This document shows positions 41,971 to 42,307 of a stretch of 42,307 nt of DNA, one piece after another. Origin of the DNA: Tomitella biformata AHU 1821 (GTDB taxonomy: Bacteria; Actinomycetota; Actinomycetes; Mycobacteriales; Mycobacteriaceae). Every line of letters starts with the position of its first letter. Position 1 is the stretch's first letter. Location: positions 1 through 42,307 of the forward strand of contig NZ_BAVQ01000018.1 of the NCBI RefSeq assembly GCF_000524475.1. The letters run 5' to 3'. The notes under the pieces were generated by a model. It searched no databases, was not told the DNA's origin, and saw only the letters and a list, made by a program, of their open reading frames with translations. The translations under genes and the position numbers were made by a program.

Positions 41971-42222
41971 TGCGTATTAGGGGGTGGATCCGACACGGCC
42001 TAGTCGATTTACCCAGCGGACGGGCCGTTTTGGCAATCTTCGTGCCGGTCGAGTTCTGCTGTTCATCTTCATTTACCCCTCTGACCAGCGGAGTTGTGAA
42101 CCTGGGCATCATCGCGTAACTTAGTTCAAGTCGGAGCAACGAGCAGCAGCCCGGGCCAAACGGACCGGGAAGTTCAAGCGTGCGTGTGTGCTACGGTAGT
42201 AAACGTGCGCCACTGAGAACGA
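41971..42222 (+). promoter_or_regulatory. Region upstream of an rRNA operon, candidate rrn promoter
   Basis: No coding gene is seen in this stretch. TTCAAG (42173-42178) and TAGTAA (42197-42202) are 18 bases apart and could be a -35/-10 pair; TACGGT (42192-42197) is an alternative -10. AGTTCAAG occurs twice (42123-42130 and 42171-42178), which may mark two promoters. Assignment rests on the boxB/boxA leader that follows. Confidence 0.45.
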
Positions 42223-42268
42223 CGGGGTAAGAGACCCCGAAGTTACGGTGTGCGCGTGTTCTTTGAGA
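42223..42268 (+). promoter_or_regulatory. rRNA leader antitermination elements: boxB hairpin and boxA
   Basis: CGGGGT-AAGAG-ACCCCG (42223-42239) is a perfect boxB-like hairpin. TGTTCTTTGAGA (42257-42268) matches the actinobacterial boxA, and the following AACTCAACAGTGTG is the usual 16S leader sequence. NusB/NusE bind boxA to prevent early termination. The window ends 39 bases later, so the 16S gene itself is outside it. Confidence 0.85.
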
Positions 42269-42307
42269 ACTCAACAGTGTGTCGATGAATGTCAGTGCCA
42301 AATAATT

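Noticed and set aside
1-42307. CRISPR arrays, tRNA genes, insertion sequences, phage or toxin-antitoxin modules
   Set aside because: No regularly spaced repeats, no cloverleaf-like sequences noticed, and no transposase, integrase or toxin-type proteins. tRNA absence was judged by eye only; a tRNAscan run would settle it.

Overview
The window comes from a high-GC actinobacterium of the order Mycobacteriales (Mycobacterium, Gordonia, Tsukamurella, Dietzia, Rhodococcus relatives). Three things support this. Mycothiol synthesis (mshA) sits beside senX3-regX3. From about 1 to 28.6 kb the gene order follows, from memory, the M. tuberculosis stretch deoC-murB-mshA-gpm1-senX3-regX3-ppx-proC-galE2-serB-hemACDB (roughly Rv0478 to Rv0514). 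A KstR-controlled cholesterol side-chain operon lies at the right end. I cannot name the genus. Start codons mix ATG, GTG and TTG, and many genes overlap by ATGA or GTGA, so translational coupling is common.

Layout. 0-5 kb: purU and deoC diverge, followed by DUF2993 and DUF2505 envelope-type genes, murB and an SDR dehydrogenase. 5-10.6 kb: an alpha/beta hydrolase, mshA, a YbjN-like gene, phosphoglycerate mutase and senX3-regX3, closed by a perfect 21-bp hairpin. 10.6-17.5 kb: a small secreted protein, a conserved cysteine-rich hypothetical, an exopolyphosphatase-family gene, a membrane protein, a TIM-barrel isomerase, a thioesterase, proC, a small helix-turn-helix protein and the 33-residue ribosomal protein bS22. 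17.5-21.4 kb: an NAD epimerase, an acyltransferase, a HAD phosphatase and a CxxC glutaredoxin-like protein. 21.4-28.6 kb: rex-hemA-hemC-(27-codon candidate ORF)-hemD fusion, then hemB and three small membrane proteins. A Rex-type operator overlaps the likely promoter of rex, tying haem synthesis to NADH/NAD+ status.

28.6-33.5 kb, minus strand: a zinc/manganese ABC transporter (substrate-binding protein, ATPase, permease) runs into 5-oxoprolinase pxpA-pxpB-pxpC with only 20 bp between the two sets. This looks like one six-gene unit with a metal-regulator-like palindrome at its head. 33.6-36.1 kb: an unusual fusion of trehalose-6-phosphate phosphatase and a GH15 trehalase/glucoamylase-type hydrolase. 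36.2-41.9 kb: kstR diverges from chsE1-chsE2-chsH2-chsH1-ltp2, the enzymes removing the last three-carbon piece of the sterol side chain. A perfect KstR operator lies between them. The window ends in an rRNA leader (boxB hairpin, boxA) just short of a 16S gene.

I saw no tRNA, insertion sequence, phage gene or CRISPR array. This is mostly conserved chromosomal backbone. The parts most worth a second look are the small ORF inside the hem operon, the phosphatase-hydrolase fusion, the metal transporter/5-oxoprolinase unit and the compact kstR-igr locus.
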